Of a stretch of DNA of 64,000 bases, positions 24,503 to 33,862 are shown in pieces. Source of the DNA: an uncultured Bacteroidota bacterium (lineage in GTDB: Bacteria > Bacteroidota > Bacteroidia > 2-12-FULL-35-15); the NCBI GenBank assembly GCA_903847205.1, contig CAINDA010000051.1, positions 36,400-100,399 on the forward strand, in the 5' to 3' direction. Below the pieces are notes generated by a model. The model ran no database searches and was not told where the DNA came from. It saw only the letters and a list, made by a program, of their open reading frames with translations. The translations under genes and the position numbers were made by a program. Every line of letters starts with the position of its first letter. Positions within the stretch are counted from its first letter, which is position 1.

Positions 24503-26851
24503 TTATCGCAGAATTTCCACAAAACCGGTTTTAGCTTCCTTTAATGCGGCCCCCTGAAGTATAAAATAATAAACGCCGTCTGAATAACCTGCGCCGGTCC
24601 AGTTATTCTGATAATCCGACGATTCATAAATTTTTGTTCCCCAGCGGTTAAATATATTTAAGCTTGTTGCCGGATAATACTGCAGATTTTTGAAAACCAA
24701 TAAATCATTTCTTCCATCGCCGTTAGGCGTAAAAACATTAGGTATCAGAAGTTCAGATTTTATAGTATAAGGATGTCTTATTGTGTCCCAGCATCCGTTA
24801 CTGCTTTGTACAGCAAGGGTTACAATATAGATGCCGTCTAAGGCATAACTGTGTGGCGGCGGATTTTGTACAAATGAATTGCTGCTAAGGCTGTCGCCGA
24901 AATTCCAATACCAGCTCGTAATGGTACCTGTTGCAATAGTTGATAAATCGCTGAAACTCACAGGAACCGGCGGGCTTGAAAGATTAAGAGGCGATTCAGT
25001 GAAAGCGGCAACAGGTGCAGTAAATTGCGAAACAGCCACCGTATCCGAAGCGGGGCAGCCGTTGCCGTAATTAATAGTTACGTAATAAGTGCCGGAGGCA
25101 GTAACAGTTGTTGAGGATGAAACTGCTGCATTTGACCACAAATAATTTGCAGCCATCAATGGTATTGGGTTAGCTGTTAAAACTGTGCTTCCATTCGGAC
25201 AGAATTGCAGCGCACCTGAAATTGTTACTGTCGGATTAAAATTCACAACTGATACGGAAGGAGAGGTACCAATGCATCCATTGGAATCAGTAACAGTTAC
25301 AGAAACAGTTCCAGAAAGAATTGAAATAGAATCATTGGTGCTTGAATTTGACCAATGATAGCTGGTATATAAGCTCGCAGAATCAATTTTTAAAACGGAT
25401 GGAGTAGTTCTGCAGGTGAAAAGTGTACCGGTAATAACAGGCGTTGGCAGCGGTTTTTCAATTACGTTTACAAAATTGGTTTTATAACAGCCATGCTGGG
25501 TTGATGTAACCCAATACGGCCCTGGGGTGTTCACAGAAATTGATGTGTTTACCGAACCCGTACTCCAAAAATAGGAATCGTATGTTGTTGGAGAAACAGA
25601 TAAAGTTGTAGTGCTGCCGGCACAAAACTTTAGAGCCCCTGTTATATGAGGGTTAAAGTTTGAAAGACCTGTTGTATCTACAAAAATATTTGCATTTACA
25701 ATTGTTGTTGCAGCAGGTGTTCCATTATCAACAGCAGTAAAAGTAATTACGTGATTTCCTGCACCTGCAATCCCGCCGATTATTTCAACCTGTGCTGTTG
25801 CGCTGTTGCCGTTTGTAATATTTAAAACAGAAGCGTTAGGCGTTCCGTTAAGACTTATGGTAACAGTTGTAGTCTGGCCTATTTCAGGTGATAGAAATAA
25901 AGCATTAAGGATTACGGTATCGCCGATGCTGCATAACCTTATAGTATCACAGTTATTCAGTCCGCTTGCAATAGGAGCAATATTAGTACTGCTGCATGAA
26001 TTAAAATAAAAGGATTTATTATCCAGCCAATCCACACCGTCATTAGCACCATAGCCGCCGTCATAGGCCAGGCCAGCCTGGTCGAAACGGCCCATTTGAA
26101 CATAATTAGTTCCGTCTCCCTTGTTTATGCCCACTGTTGCGGGTGTTCCGCCAAAGCCGTTTACGCCCGAAGAAGCCGACCCTGTGGTCCATTGCATATC
26201 ACCATAACAAAAAGCAATGTTATTTCCCGAAGGCAGTATTGGGTCTGTACCATCAGTAATAATAAGCTGAAAAGTATTTATTTTATCGGTCTGGGAGCTG
26301 AAATAACCAACGCCCACCCAATTCACATACATAGCAGTCGGCGTGATTTTATATTGAACGGTTCCAGTTCCCCGGGTATCAACATCCGCCCAAAAAGGCG
26401 CCACCATTACATAAGTAGGATCAGGAAAAGGAGAGGAAGAAAAAGAAGAATAAGGTGAGTTAAAAGAAACGTTGCCGTTATTATTTATATATAATGAAGT
26501 AAAATTGGTTCCGTATAAACAAAAGTTGAAAGGAATGTTAAGTGAACTTGTGCTCCCGTCATCATTGGGAGCCATTGCTAAAGTATAAGTATTATCAGGT
26601 GCTATATAACAGCTGCAGCCTGAAGAGGACAATGTATGCACCCCTCCGCCTCCTCCGAGCCGTTTAAAATCATCCAGAGTGGGAGAAAATGATTTTGAAT
26701 TGAAAATCTGCAGGCCCGGAGGTATTTTATTTTCCTGCTTCATCTGCTCATACTCCTTACTGTCAATAACTGTGCTGTTAGTCGATTGAGAAAAACTGTA
26801 CTGACAAGAAATTGCCAATAGAACAAGGAAAGAAATAAAGTTTTGTTTCAT
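24503..26851 (-). CDS. T9SS-exported NIDO / Ig-PKD protein with type B C-terminal sorting domain
   Basis: 782 residues. Signal peptide (FISFLVLLAISCQYSFSQ), then a NIDO-like domain at about 75-280 (LYGTNFTSLYINNNGNVSFN, VMVAPFWADVDTRGTGTV, YVNWVGVGYFSS, NIAFCYGDMQWTTG). Several Ig-like repeats follow, with paired cysteines (GALKFCAGSTTTLSVSP, GALQFCPNGSTVLTANP) and one PKD module (WYWNFGDSLSSNS). The last 80 residues are the gliding-motility-associated sorting domain (LLIPNVFTPNGDGRNDLLVF, NIFNRWGTKIYES, DGVYYFILQG). It is translocated by the Sec system and the type IX machinery and attached to the cell surface or released. Function is probably adhesion. Confidence 0.93.
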   Translation of the reverse strand: MKQNFISFLVLLAISCQYSFSQSTNSTVIDSKEYEQMKQENKIPPGLQIFNSKSFSPTLDDFKRLGGGGGVHTLSSSGCSCYIAPDNTYTLAMAPNDDGSTSSLNIPFNFCLYGTNFTSLYINNNGNVSFNSPYSSFSSSPFPDPTYVMVAPFWADVDTRGTGTVQYKITPTAMYVNWVGVGYFSSQTDKINTFQLIITDGTDPILPSGNNIAFCYGDMQWTTGSASSGVNGFGGTPATVGINKGDGTNYVQMGRFDQAGLAYDGGYGANDGVDWLDNKSFYFNSCSSTNIAPIASGLNNCDTIRLCSIGDTVILNALFLSPEIGQTTTVTISLNGTPNASVLNITNGNSATAQVEIIGGIAGAGNHVITFTAVDNGTPAATTIVNANIFVDTTGLSNFNPHITGALKFCAGSTTTLSVSPTTYDSYFWSTGSVNTSISVNTPGPYWVTSTQHGCYKTNFVNVIEKPLPTPVITGTLFTCRTTPSVLKIDSASLYTSYHWSNSSTNDSISILSGTVSVTVTDSNGCIGTSPSVSVVNFNPTVTISGALQFCPNGSTVLTANPIPLMAANYLWSNAAVSSSTTVTASGTYYVTINYGNGCPASDTVAVSQFTAPVAAFTESPLNLSSPPVPVSFSDLSTIATGTITSWYWNFGDSLSSNSFVQNPPPHSYALDGIYIVTLAVQSSNGCWDTIRHPYTIKSELLIPNVFTPNGDGRNDLLVFKNLQYYPATSLNIFNRWGTKIYESSDYQNNWTGAGYSDGVYYFILQGAALKEAKTGFVEILR

Positions 26852-27198
26852 TTTTATATCGTTAATCAGTTATCAATTTAATTGAACCAGACGCTGTTTT
26901 CATCAATTTATAAAAGGCCTCCTGTATAATTTCAACAATGCTATTCAGCAATTCTATTGGAATTCTGAATTTAAATGATGTCAGGCAATCCCTAAAAGTT
27001 GCATTGCAGACAAAAATAATATTTTTTTACAAGTTTTATCTGCCCGGAGCATCCATTTTGAAACCATTCAGTTTTAATCAAAAAAATAAAACAAAAAATG
27101 GCTGGCTTTGATTACCGTTTTGGATTAATTTTCAAGTCATCATTTTTGTCAATATGAATGAATCTGGAAAATTTCTTCTGTCTTTTTGAGGAATAAAA
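26852..27198. other. Intergenic region between NIDO protein and LRR genes
   Basis: 347 bases, AT-rich, no gene, repeat or strong hairpin seen. It holds the start region of the NIDO gene on the minus strand and the 3' end of the LRR gene at 27199. Confidence 0.4.
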
Positions 27199-27963
27199 TT
27201 ATTTTGTTATTAATTCTAACTCACGTACTTTTTTTGAAAACGCCTCCTGGGCTGGCGTTAAAACCAGGTTATCGTTATCGGTTTTATGCAGTACTTTAAG
27301 ATTACCAAGCTTATCAATGCTCGCAGGAAGTTTTGTAAGCTTATTGCCTTGAATATAAAGAGTAGAAAGGTTTGCGAGCTTTCCAATACTTTCAGGGAGG
27401 GAGGCCAGCTGGTTTGAATTTAAATACAGTGTTGAGAGGTTTGTAAGCTGGCCGATACTCTCAGGTATTATTGTGAGCATATTGTTAAATAAATTAAGGA
27501 ATGTAAGGCTGGTAATTTTAGTAACACTCTCGGGAATTGAGGTAAATTGGTTAGAATTTAATTCAAGCGTTTTAAGTTTTTTTAGTTTTGAAATACTCTC
27601 GGGTATAGTCTTGAGTTTGTTGTTATTTAATTTAAGCGTTACAAGGTTAGAAAGCCTGGAAATACATTCCGGCATTGATGTAAGCTTGTTATGATCTAAA
27701 AAAAGTTCTTTGAGGTTTACAAGTTTAGCCATGCTCTCAGGAAGCGTTATAAGCTGGTTGGTTGATAAATCAAGCGTTGTAAGATTGGTAAACTGTCCGA
27801 TGTTTTCCGGCAGTGAAGTAAGCTCCTTTGAATTTAAACTTAGATAATAAACCTCTAAGGGTTTTTTTTGAGCATCTGCTATTGAATAGTAAATTTCATC
27901 TTTTTGCCCGTAGCAGCTGCCGGCAAAAAAAAGAATCAATACTGGTAAAATTAATTTTTTCAT
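27199..27963 (-). CDS. Secreted leucine-rich-repeat protein (paralogue 1)
   Basis: 254 residues. Signal sequence LILPVLILFFAGSCYGQ (its SC could also serve as a weak lipobox), then a shared cap (KDEIYYSIADAQKKPLEVYYLSL) and eight 23-residue LRRs of the type L-x-x-L-x-L-x-x-N-x-L-x-x-L/I-P-E-S-I-x-K-L-x-N (for example LTTLDLSTNQLITLPESMAK). The C-terminal cap DNDNLVLTPAQEAFSKKVRE also appears in the neighbour. The LRR class with P-E-S/I is that of bacterial surface proteins that bind host or polymer ligands. No sorting domain at the end. Adjacent to a paralogue 165 bases away in the same direction. Confidence 0.85.
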   Translation of the reverse strand: MKKLILPVLILFFAGSCYGQKDEIYYSIADAQKKPLEVYYLSLNSKELTSLPENIGQFTNLTTLDLSTNQLITLPESMAKLVNLKELFLDHNKLTSMPECISRLSNLVTLKLNNNKLKTIPESISKLKKLKTLELNSNQFTSIPESVTKITSLTFLNLFNNMLTIIPESIGQLTNLSTLYLNSNQLASLPESIGKLANLSTLYIQGNKLTKLPASIDKLGNLKVLHKTDNDNLVLTPAQEAFSKKVRELELITK

Positions 27964-28128
27964 ACACTTGATTTTAAGAGATTTATTTTTTTTTACAAAA
28001 ATATCATCCAGTTAAAACCTAAGCCCTTTATAGTTTTTGGTCTATTCTGGAACGTTTAATAATGGTATAGGATTTACCTATTCATTGGTTGAGCGACTTG
28101 TTTTTTATCTACAAACTATTGTTTTAGA

Positions 28129-28962
28129 TCATTTAATAATCCATTCAATATTATGTACTTTTTTTACAAACTGCTGCTGTTCAGCCGTTAAAACTAAGTT
28201 GTCGTTATTATCAATATGAAATACTTTTAGTTCACTAAGCTTAACAATACTTTTCGGAAGAGAAGTAAGCTGGTTTTCATTAAAATTAATAGTTGACAAG
28301 TGGCTCAGTGTGCCGATGCTTTCAGGAATAGAAGTAAGCTGGTTAGAATTCAAATAAAGTGTTTCGAGTTTGGTAAGTTTTGAAATACTCTCCGAAAGTT
28401 TGGTTATTTTGTTGTTAAATAATTTAAGCATGGTAAGGTTGCTCAACTTAAAAACATTTTCAGGTATAGAAGTAAGCTGATTAGAATTTAGATAAAGGGT
28501 TGTAAGCTTAGTAAGTTTAGAAATTCCATCAGGCAGTTTTGTTATCTGGTTGTTAAATAATTCAAGCGTTGTAAGGTTAGTGAGCTTAGAAATGCTTTCA
28601 GGAAGTTCAATAAGCTGGTTCGAATTTAAATATAACGTGGTAAGACTTGGAATTCTTGTAATCACGTCAGGCATTGAAGTAAACTGATTCGATTCTAATT
28701 CAAGTGTTGTAAGATGGGTTAATTTAGTGAGACACTCCGGCAGCGAATTAAGTTTGTTGGAGCTTAATACAAGGTTGGTCAGATTGGTAAATTTGCAGAT
28801 GTCAGCCGGCAGAGTAGTTAAATCATTGCTGTAAAGGCTGAGATAATAAACCTGCAATGGCTTTTGCAGTGCGTCAGCCATTGAATAATAGATTTCATCT
28901 TTTTGCCCGTAACCGGCTATTGTTATAAAGAGAATAAGGATTGATAAAATTATTTTTTTCAT
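28129..28962 (-). CDS. Secreted leucine-rich-repeat protein (paralogue 2)
   Basis: About 277 residues from the ATG at 28962; a longer frame to 29058 adds a 32-residue stretch without signal character, so it is set aside. Signal peptide (IILSILILFITIAGYGQ), then the same cap as paralogue 1 (KDEIYYSMADALQKPLQVYY) and nine LRRs (LTTLELFNNQITKLPDGISK, LETLYLNSNQLTSIPESIGT and others), ending in NDNLVLTAEQQQFVKKVHN. Tandem duplication of the neighbouring gene is clear; the repeats also contain direct nucleotide duplication, which could allow recombination between copies. Function unknown; probably binding at the cell surface. Confidence 0.85.
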   Translation of the reverse strand: MKKIILSILILFITIAGYGQKDEIYYSMADALQKPLQVYYLSLYSNDLTTLPADICKFTNLTNLVLSSNKLNSLPECLTKLTHLTTLELESNQFTSMPDVITRIPSLTTLYLNSNQLIELPESISKLTNLTTLELFNNQITKLPDGISKLTKLTTLYLNSNQLTSIPENVFKLSNLTMLKLFNNKITKLSESISKLTKLETLYLNSNQLTSIPESIGTLSHLSTINFNENQLTSLPKSIVKLSELKVFHIDNNDNLVLTAEQQQFVKKVHNIEWIIK

Positions 28963-29070
28963 GAAGGGTGTTTTAAAAAAAATTAAGAACTCAAAGATAA
29001 TAGAAATCGCATTATCAAGCATGTTCAAGTTCGTCAATTTTTGCATTTCTTTAATCAATTAAATATAAAT

Positions 29071-29078
29071 TATATTTG
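29071..29078 (+). promoter_or_regulatory. -7 element for the exported hydrolase gene
   Basis: TATATTTG is a perfect TAnnTTTG element 73 bases upstream of the start at 29152. No suitably spaced -33 was seen. Confidence 0.4.
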
Positions 29079-29151
29079 CTCCCAAACGAAAAAATGAACC
29101 GGAAACAAAATGAACTGGAAAATCTGGGAAATCGCCGTTTAAAAAATAAAT

Positions 29152-30108
29152 ATGAAAACCTATAAAATCACAAAATTATTTTTTTGTCTGATAATGATTT
29201 TAACAGCAGCCAGCTGTCAGCACTCAAAAAAATTAATCCCCGGCGAAGGATACATCGATGTTCCCGGAGGCAAAGTATGGTATCGGATAGCAGGTCAAGG
29301 CCCAGGAATTCCCATTCTGCTCCTTCACGGCGGGCCTGGCGTTCCAAGTTACTATCTTAAACCATTGGATGAATTGGGCAAAAAACGCCCGGTTATTTTT
29401 TATGACCAATTGGGATGCGGTAAGTCCGGCCGTATTACCGACACGGCTTTGATGACAGTAGAACATTTTGTGAATGAACTCGAACTGGTAAAACAAAAAC
29501 TTGGTTTAAATGAATACTACCTCCTTGGGCAGTCCTGGGGAACTATGCTCGGTACGGATTATTATCTGAAACACCCTGAGGGAATAAAAGCATTAGTTCT
29601 GAGCAGCCCTGCAATCAGCATTCCCATGTGGTTAAGAGACGCTGATACTTTAATTTCTTCACTTCCTGATTCAATCCAAAAAGATATCCGCTGCAATGAA
29701 CAAAATAAAACCTTTGATTCTCCGGCTTACCAAAAAGCTGTTAAGATTTATTACCAGAATTTTCTAGCTCGAAAGCTGCCATGGTCACTTGATATTGACA
29801 GTGCTTTTTCTCAGGAAGGAGGTAATGTATATAATTACATGGGCGGTCCGAGTGAATTTACAATGATAGGCCCTCTGAAAGATTACGACCGTACAAGCCG
29901 CTTGGCTGAAATAAAAATTCCAACTCTTTTTATTACAGGCGAATTTGATGAAGCAAGGCAGACAACTGTAAAGTACTACCAGAGCCTTGTTCCGGGAGCC
30001 AAGTTTGCATTGATTAAAAATGCAGGGCACATGACAATGCAGGATAATCCACGGGAGAACATAGAAGTAATTAATGATTTTCTTAATGAAATAGAGCGTA
30101 AAAAATAA
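29152..30108 (+). CDS. Lipoprotein alpha/beta hydrolase, proline iminopeptidase family
   Basis: 318 residues. The N-terminus has a lipoprotein signal (FFCLIMILTAASCQHSKK), so the enzyme is anchored in the envelope. The fold is alpha/beta hydrolase with the proline iminopeptidase-type oxyanion motif HGGPGVPSYYL, nucleophile elbow LGQSWGTMLG (Ser), acid in FITGEFDEA and the catalytic His in NAGHMTMQDNP. The family removes N-terminal proline (or other residues) from small peptides; some members hydrolyse lactones or amides. It is not in an evident operon. Exported placement implies action on periplasmic or surface-bound peptides. Confidence 0.85.
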   Translation: MKTYKITKLFFCLIMILTAASCQHSKKLIPGEGYIDVPGGKVWYRIAGQGPGIPILLLHGGPGVPSYYLKPLDELGKKRPVIFYDQLGCGKSGRITDTALMTVEHFVNELELVKQKLGLNEYYLLGQSWGTMLGTDYYLKHPEGIKALVLSSPAISIPMWLRDADTLISSLPDSIQKDIRCNEQNKTFDSPAYQKAVKIYYQNFLARKLPWSLDIDSAFSQEGGNVYNYMGGPSEFTMIGPLKDYDRTSRLAEIKIPTLFITGEFDEARQTTVKYYQSLVPGAKFALIKNAGHMTMQDNPRENIEVINDFLNEIERKK

Positions 30109-30331
30109 AACGTGATTTAATATATATATAACAGGCGTTTTTACAGTTAATTCAAAGGTTTTTTTAATACAATACAACTGCTCAGCACCGGATTTATTTA
30201 AAACAATTGATCAATAAATTTCGTCGCCGCTAAAAAAAGAAGCCCCTGATTGAAGGGATAATATTATATTTGAACTTATAAAAAATCAAAATCAATTATT
30301 GTAAATGAATCAAAACAACACAAGTTTTATT

Positions 30332-31063
30332 ATGAAAAAATTTACCATTGCAGCCGGCATTTTTCTTTGTTCACTATCCGTTTTTTCCCAAGTTTGGGTT
30401 GATGCCGGCCTGAAAGGCGGGTATGGATTGGATTTAATTGCGAATAAAAATTTTTTTGATGACCATCATTTTTCGCCGAAACTTTCTACTGGATATATGT
30501 TTGGAGGGAAAGTCGGATTCAATTTTAATTCAAATCATGCTGTAACACTAGATATAACATCATCTGCTATTAATCAAAAATACACTTACAGCCTCGTGAA
30601 TCCCGACAGCAGCCTGAGCAATTACAATCGCAGCATCGGTTTCAACTCAATTAACTTTTTATTGATGTACCGGAAATCCAAAAACGGGACTTATTTTGAA
30701 ATCGGTCCCCAATACTCAATGATAACAAAAACAAGGTTCAGCGATAATTTTGCGAGTAGTGCTAATACTGATATTTCAGCAGACCTGGTTAAATCTTATT
30801 ACTCAGCAGTAATCGGCTTTGGCGGATATATTACCGGAACCGACAATTTTGGAATTGTGCTGGGATGCCGGTTTTCATACACCTTTGATGATATAACCAG
30901 CGATGCGGGCAAGCCGGTTAACTTCCCCGCCATAAAAAAATACGACTCTTATAAATCCTTAAATCCTGTAACAGCCTTAATGGTGCTTGAATTCAATTTC
31001 GATGTAGCTTATCTTGCTTCATCAGGCGGCAATCATAAAAGGAAAAAAGTTATGCTGTTTTAA
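30332..31063 (+). CDS. Outer-membrane beta-barrel protein (porin-like)
   Basis: About 243 residues from the ATG at 30332, where a signal peptide begins (KFTIAAGIFLCSLSVFSQ); an ATG nine codons earlier at 30305 is also possible. The mature chain has alternating hydrophobic strands (VWVDAGLKGGYGLDLIANKN; TGYMFGGKVGFNFNSNHAVT; GTYFEIGPQYSMITKTRF; FGIVLGCRFSYTFDDIT) characteristic of eight- to ten-stranded barrels of the Bacteroidota PorT-like type. It ends with a basic tail (HKRKKVMLF), the last residue aromatic as usual for barrels. A TATATTTG -7 element at 30265-30272 precedes it. Function probably transport or adhesion, not determined. Confidence 0.72.
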   Translation: MKKFTIAAGIFLCSLSVFSQVWVDAGLKGGYGLDLIANKNFFDDHHFSPKLSTGYMFGGKVGFNFNSNHAVTLDITSSAINQKYTYSLVNPDSSLSNYNRSIGFNSINFLLMYRKSKNGTYFEIGPQYSMITKTRFSDNFASSANTDISADLVKSYYSAVIGFGGYITGTDNFGIVLGCRFSYTFDDITSDAGKPVNFPAIKKYDSYKSLNPVTALMVLEFNFDVAYLASSGGNHKRKKVMLF

Positions 31064-31220
31064 AACAAAAATTAAAATAGAAAATTTTAAATTTTCCTTT
31101 CTTGTGATTTTCTTTTTATAGAGATGCTTAGGCTGGTTCATCAACAGCACCGCTGATTTCAAACAGCAAAATCATTACGCTGTTGAATTAAGCGAATGTC
31201 CCGATTTATAAAAACATTTT

Positions 31221-32156
31221 ATGCAAAAAGCAGATTTAATAAACTGTTACGCCAGAATAGCCCCGTATATACACCGAACACCGGTTTTAAGTTCCAAAAT
31301 ATTAAATTCATTATCTGGAGCTGATGTGTATTTTAAATGTGAAAATTTTCAAAGAATGGGAGCATTTAAAATGCGTGGAGCTGCCAATGCCGTTTTGCAG
31401 CTTTCAGCAGAAGAAAAAAGAAAAGGAGTGGTTACTCATTCATCCGGAAATTTTGCCCAGGCTCTTGCTCTTATAGCTCAAAGCATAAATATTAAATCGT
31501 ACATTATAATGCCCTCCAATGCACCGCAGGTAAAAAAAGATGCTGTAAAAGGATACGGCGGTGAAATTATAGAATGTGAGCCGACTCTCGCTGCAAGGGA
31601 GGCCGCAGCAAAAAAAACACAAGATGAAACAGGTGCGGTTTTTATTCATCCTTTTAATGATGCAGATGTAATTATAGGGCAGGGGACAGCCTGTATGGAG
31701 CTTTTGGAAGAACAACCTCAACTAGATTATGTTTTTGCACCTGTAGGGGGAGGCGGCTTAATTTCTGGAACCGCATTAGCAGCACATTTTTTTAGCAGCA
31801 AATGTAAAGTGATTGGCGGAGAGCCTTATGAGTCTGATGATGCATACCGCTCGCTGCTTAGCGGGAAAATAGAACGCAACATATCTTCTGATACCATTGC
31901 AGACGGGCTAAAAACAGAATTAGGTGATAAAACATTTCCCTTAATTCAGCAATATACCGACAGCATTATAAGGGTTAAAGAAAGCGAAATTATTGCCGCT
32001 ATGAAATTAATATGGGAACGGATGAAAATAATAATTGAACCTTCGAGTGCAGTTCCGTTTGCAGCCCTATTAAGTGAAAAAGAAAAATTCAAAGAAAAAA
32101 AAATAGGCATCATACTTTCAGGAGGAAATGTTGATCTTGAAAAATTGCCATTCTGA
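31221..32156 (+). CDS. PLP-dependent threonine/serine dehydratase or racemase-like enzyme
   Basis: 311 residues. The PLP lysine is in NFQRMGAFKMRGAANAV (usual form QRTGSFKIRGA). The conserved SSGNFAQALAL phosphate/amide segment, the glycine loop VFAPVGGGGLISG and the C-terminal SGGNVDLEKL are present. These features are shared by threonine dehydratase, serine racemase and 3-hydroxyaspartate-type enzymes; there is no C-terminal ACT regulatory domain, so it is the short, catabolic-type class (IlvA-like activity without feedback control). M in FQRM and A in GAF deviate slightly from the canonical T-G-S. Cytoplasmic; produces 2-oxobutanoate or pyruvate plus ammonia, or racemises serine. Confidence 0.82.
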   Translation: MQKADLINCYARIAPYIHRTPVLSSKILNSLSGADVYFKCENFQRMGAFKMRGAANAVLQLSAEEKRKGVVTHSSGNFAQALALIAQSINIKSYIIMPSNAPQVKKDAVKGYGGEIIECEPTLAAREAAAKKTQDETGAVFIHPFNDADVIIGQGTACMELLEEQPQLDYVFAPVGGGGLISGTALAAHFFSSKCKVIGGEPYESDDAYRSLLSGKIERNISSDTIADGLKTELGDKTFPLIQQYTDSIIRVKESEIIAAMKLIWERMKIIIEPSSAVPFAALLSEKEKFKEKKIGIILSGGNVDLEKLPF

Positions 32157-32237
32157 TAAAGCAGAGCTTAGTACCTTAGCGGTAGATCTTTTTTACCCGC
32201 TGAAAAAATTGTCCTGAAAAATTCAAAACGCATAAAG

Positions 32238-33680
32238 ATGAAAAAAATCATATTCTGTTTAGTGCTCCTGACTCCCCTGCTATTGTATTCACAGGGGAAA
32301 ATAACTATTTCTGGGACTATTGAAAAAGGGATTGCTGATTCTATTGAGTTGATAATTGATAAAAATTATCTCCCTCAAAAATTAATCAAAAACAAAATTC
32401 CGGTGAAACAAAATCAATTTAGTTTTGAGTTGCAGCTTGATAGAAACCTTCCGGCTGCTATTTCCTGCGGAATCCAGACTGCTAAAATTTATCTTGAACC
32501 GGAGGACAAAATTGAAATTAAATTTAATGCTGATAGTTTATCCAAAACCCTTGTTTTTTCTGGTAAGGGGGCTGTTAATAACCAGTTTCTTAAAAAATTT
32601 AGCGAGCGGTTTAAAAATGATTTTACAGTAAGCATCATGGAAGAATCAATGAAATCTATGACTGCCGACCAATTTGAAATGATGATTTTTGATAACAGAA
32701 AAAAGCAAAAAGATTTTTATAATTCATATCCGGAAAAAGGTTTATTTTCTGATAAATTTAAAAAGTATATTGAAAATCAAATCAAATATAATTATCTCGA
32801 TCTTTTAATTTCTTATCCGATAGTTAATGCGAATACAAGCACAGCAATACTCACCGTTAATCCCCTCCCTGCAGTTATGCTGGACGTGCTGGATAAAAAA
32901 ACTGTAAGCGATGAAGAGGCGATGATCTGCGAACCCTACAGAAATTTCCTGACTTATTTTGTAATCTATTATGCTTCCGAATTAAATAAGTTTAATAAAT
33001 ATAAAGACTTCACTCTTTCGGCAGAAAAAAAATACACCGTCGCAAAAGAAAACCTGAAAGGTTCTCCGTTCCTGTATTATCTCACTAATTTTTTATTGGA
33101 TATGGGCGAAAAAATAAATCCGGAAACCGTTAAAAGATTTTATGATGAAATGGTAAAGGAAGATAAAACCGGCGTTTATGCTGGCGCCGTGAAAGACAAA
33201 TTGGGAAAATGGATGAAAACAAAACTTCCAAAAAATACAGAAGAAAATTCTGAAGCCGCTTCATCTGAATTGAAGCTGACAGGCCTGAATGGGAAAGAGA
33301 TAAGTTTATCTCACTATAAAGGGAAAGTTGTTTATGTGGATTTTTGGGCAAGCTGGTGCGGTCCATGCAGGCAGCAGTTCCCGTTTAGTAAAGAGCTTCA
33401 TGAAAAGCTGACTGCCAAACAGAAAAAAGACGTTGTGTTTCTTTATATTTCAATTGACAATACAGAGGAAATATGGAAAAAAGCAATCAATGATTTACAA
33501 TTAGGAGGCGAACATGCCTTATCTCAGGGAGGCTGGAGTTCGCCGGCATCAAAATATTTCCAGCTGAGCAGTATTCCCAGGTATTTACTGATTGATAAAA
33601 AGGGAAATATTGTTGATCAAAATGCCAAACGCCCAGGCGAAGAAGGTACTTTAGAGGATATTTTAAATCTGCTTAAATAA
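32238..33680 (+). CDS. TlpA/ResA-like thioredoxin-fold protein with N-terminal DUF4369-like domain
   Basis: 480 residues. Signal sequence (IIFCLVLLTPLLLYSQ), a beta-rich DUF4369-like domain (about 20-120), a long helical middle part (about 120-330), and a C-terminal thioredoxin domain with active site DFWASWCGPCRQQFP (CGPC) and the cis-proline region SIPRYLLIDKKG. These proteins are periplasmic or surface thiol oxidoreductases; many are close to T9SS cargo or cytochrome maturation. The C-terminal AhpC-like part seems complete. The gene stands between the PLP enzyme and DUF1761 with no close partner. Confidence 0.85.
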   Translation: MKKIIFCLVLLTPLLLYSQGKITISGTIEKGIADSIELIIDKNYLPQKLIKNKIPVKQNQFSFELQLDRNLPAAISCGIQTAKIYLEPEDKIEIKFNADSLSKTLVFSGKGAVNNQFLKKFSERFKNDFTVSIMEESMKSMTADQFEMMIFDNRKKQKDFYNSYPEKGLFSDKFKKYIENQIKYNYLDLLISYPIVNANTSTAILTVNPLPAVMLDVLDKKTVSDEEAMICEPYRNFLTYFVIYYASELNKFNKYKDFTLSAEKKYTVAKENLKGSPFLYYLTNFLLDMGEKINPETVKRFYDEMVKEDKTGVYAGAVKDKLGKWMKTKLPKNTEENSEAASSELKLTGLNGKEISLSHYKGKVVYVDFWASWCGPCRQQFPFSKELHEKLTAKQKKDVVFLYISIDNTEEIWKKAINDLQLGGEHALSQGGWSSPASKYFQLSSIPRYLLIDKKGNIVDQNAKRPGEEGTLEDILNLLK

Positions 33681-33798
33681 GTATTTTAAGAACCTCTGAT
33701 TTAAACTTTTGAATCTATTCCGAACCTTTAGCTTTGAACACATTGTCCATTGCTTCTTCTAAAATTTTATTGGATACATCCTCTTTCGAAAATTCCCA

Positions 33799-33806
33799 TA
33801 TCTTTG
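33799..33806 (+). promoter_or_regulatory. -7 element for the DUF1761 gene
   Basis: TATCTTTG matches TAnnTTTG, 57 bases before the start. A stack of 16-base direct repeats lies between it and the ATG. Confidence 0.45.
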
Positions 33807-33812
33807 AAAAAA

Positions 33813-33860
33813 ACTAAATACAAACTAAACTAAATACAAACTAAACTAAAAACAAAAAAA
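33813..33860 (+). repeat. 16-bp direct repeats in the leader of the DUF1761 gene
   Basis: ACTAAATACAAACTAA occurs twice without gap (33813-33828 and 33829-33844) and a third, degraded copy follows to 33860. The repeats fill the leader right up to the ATG at 33863. Confidence 0.8.
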
Positions 33861-33862
33861 CT

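Noticed and set aside
26096..26458. Plus-strand 120-codon frame
   Set aside because: Antisense to the NIDO domain of the T9SS protein; clearly a shadow.
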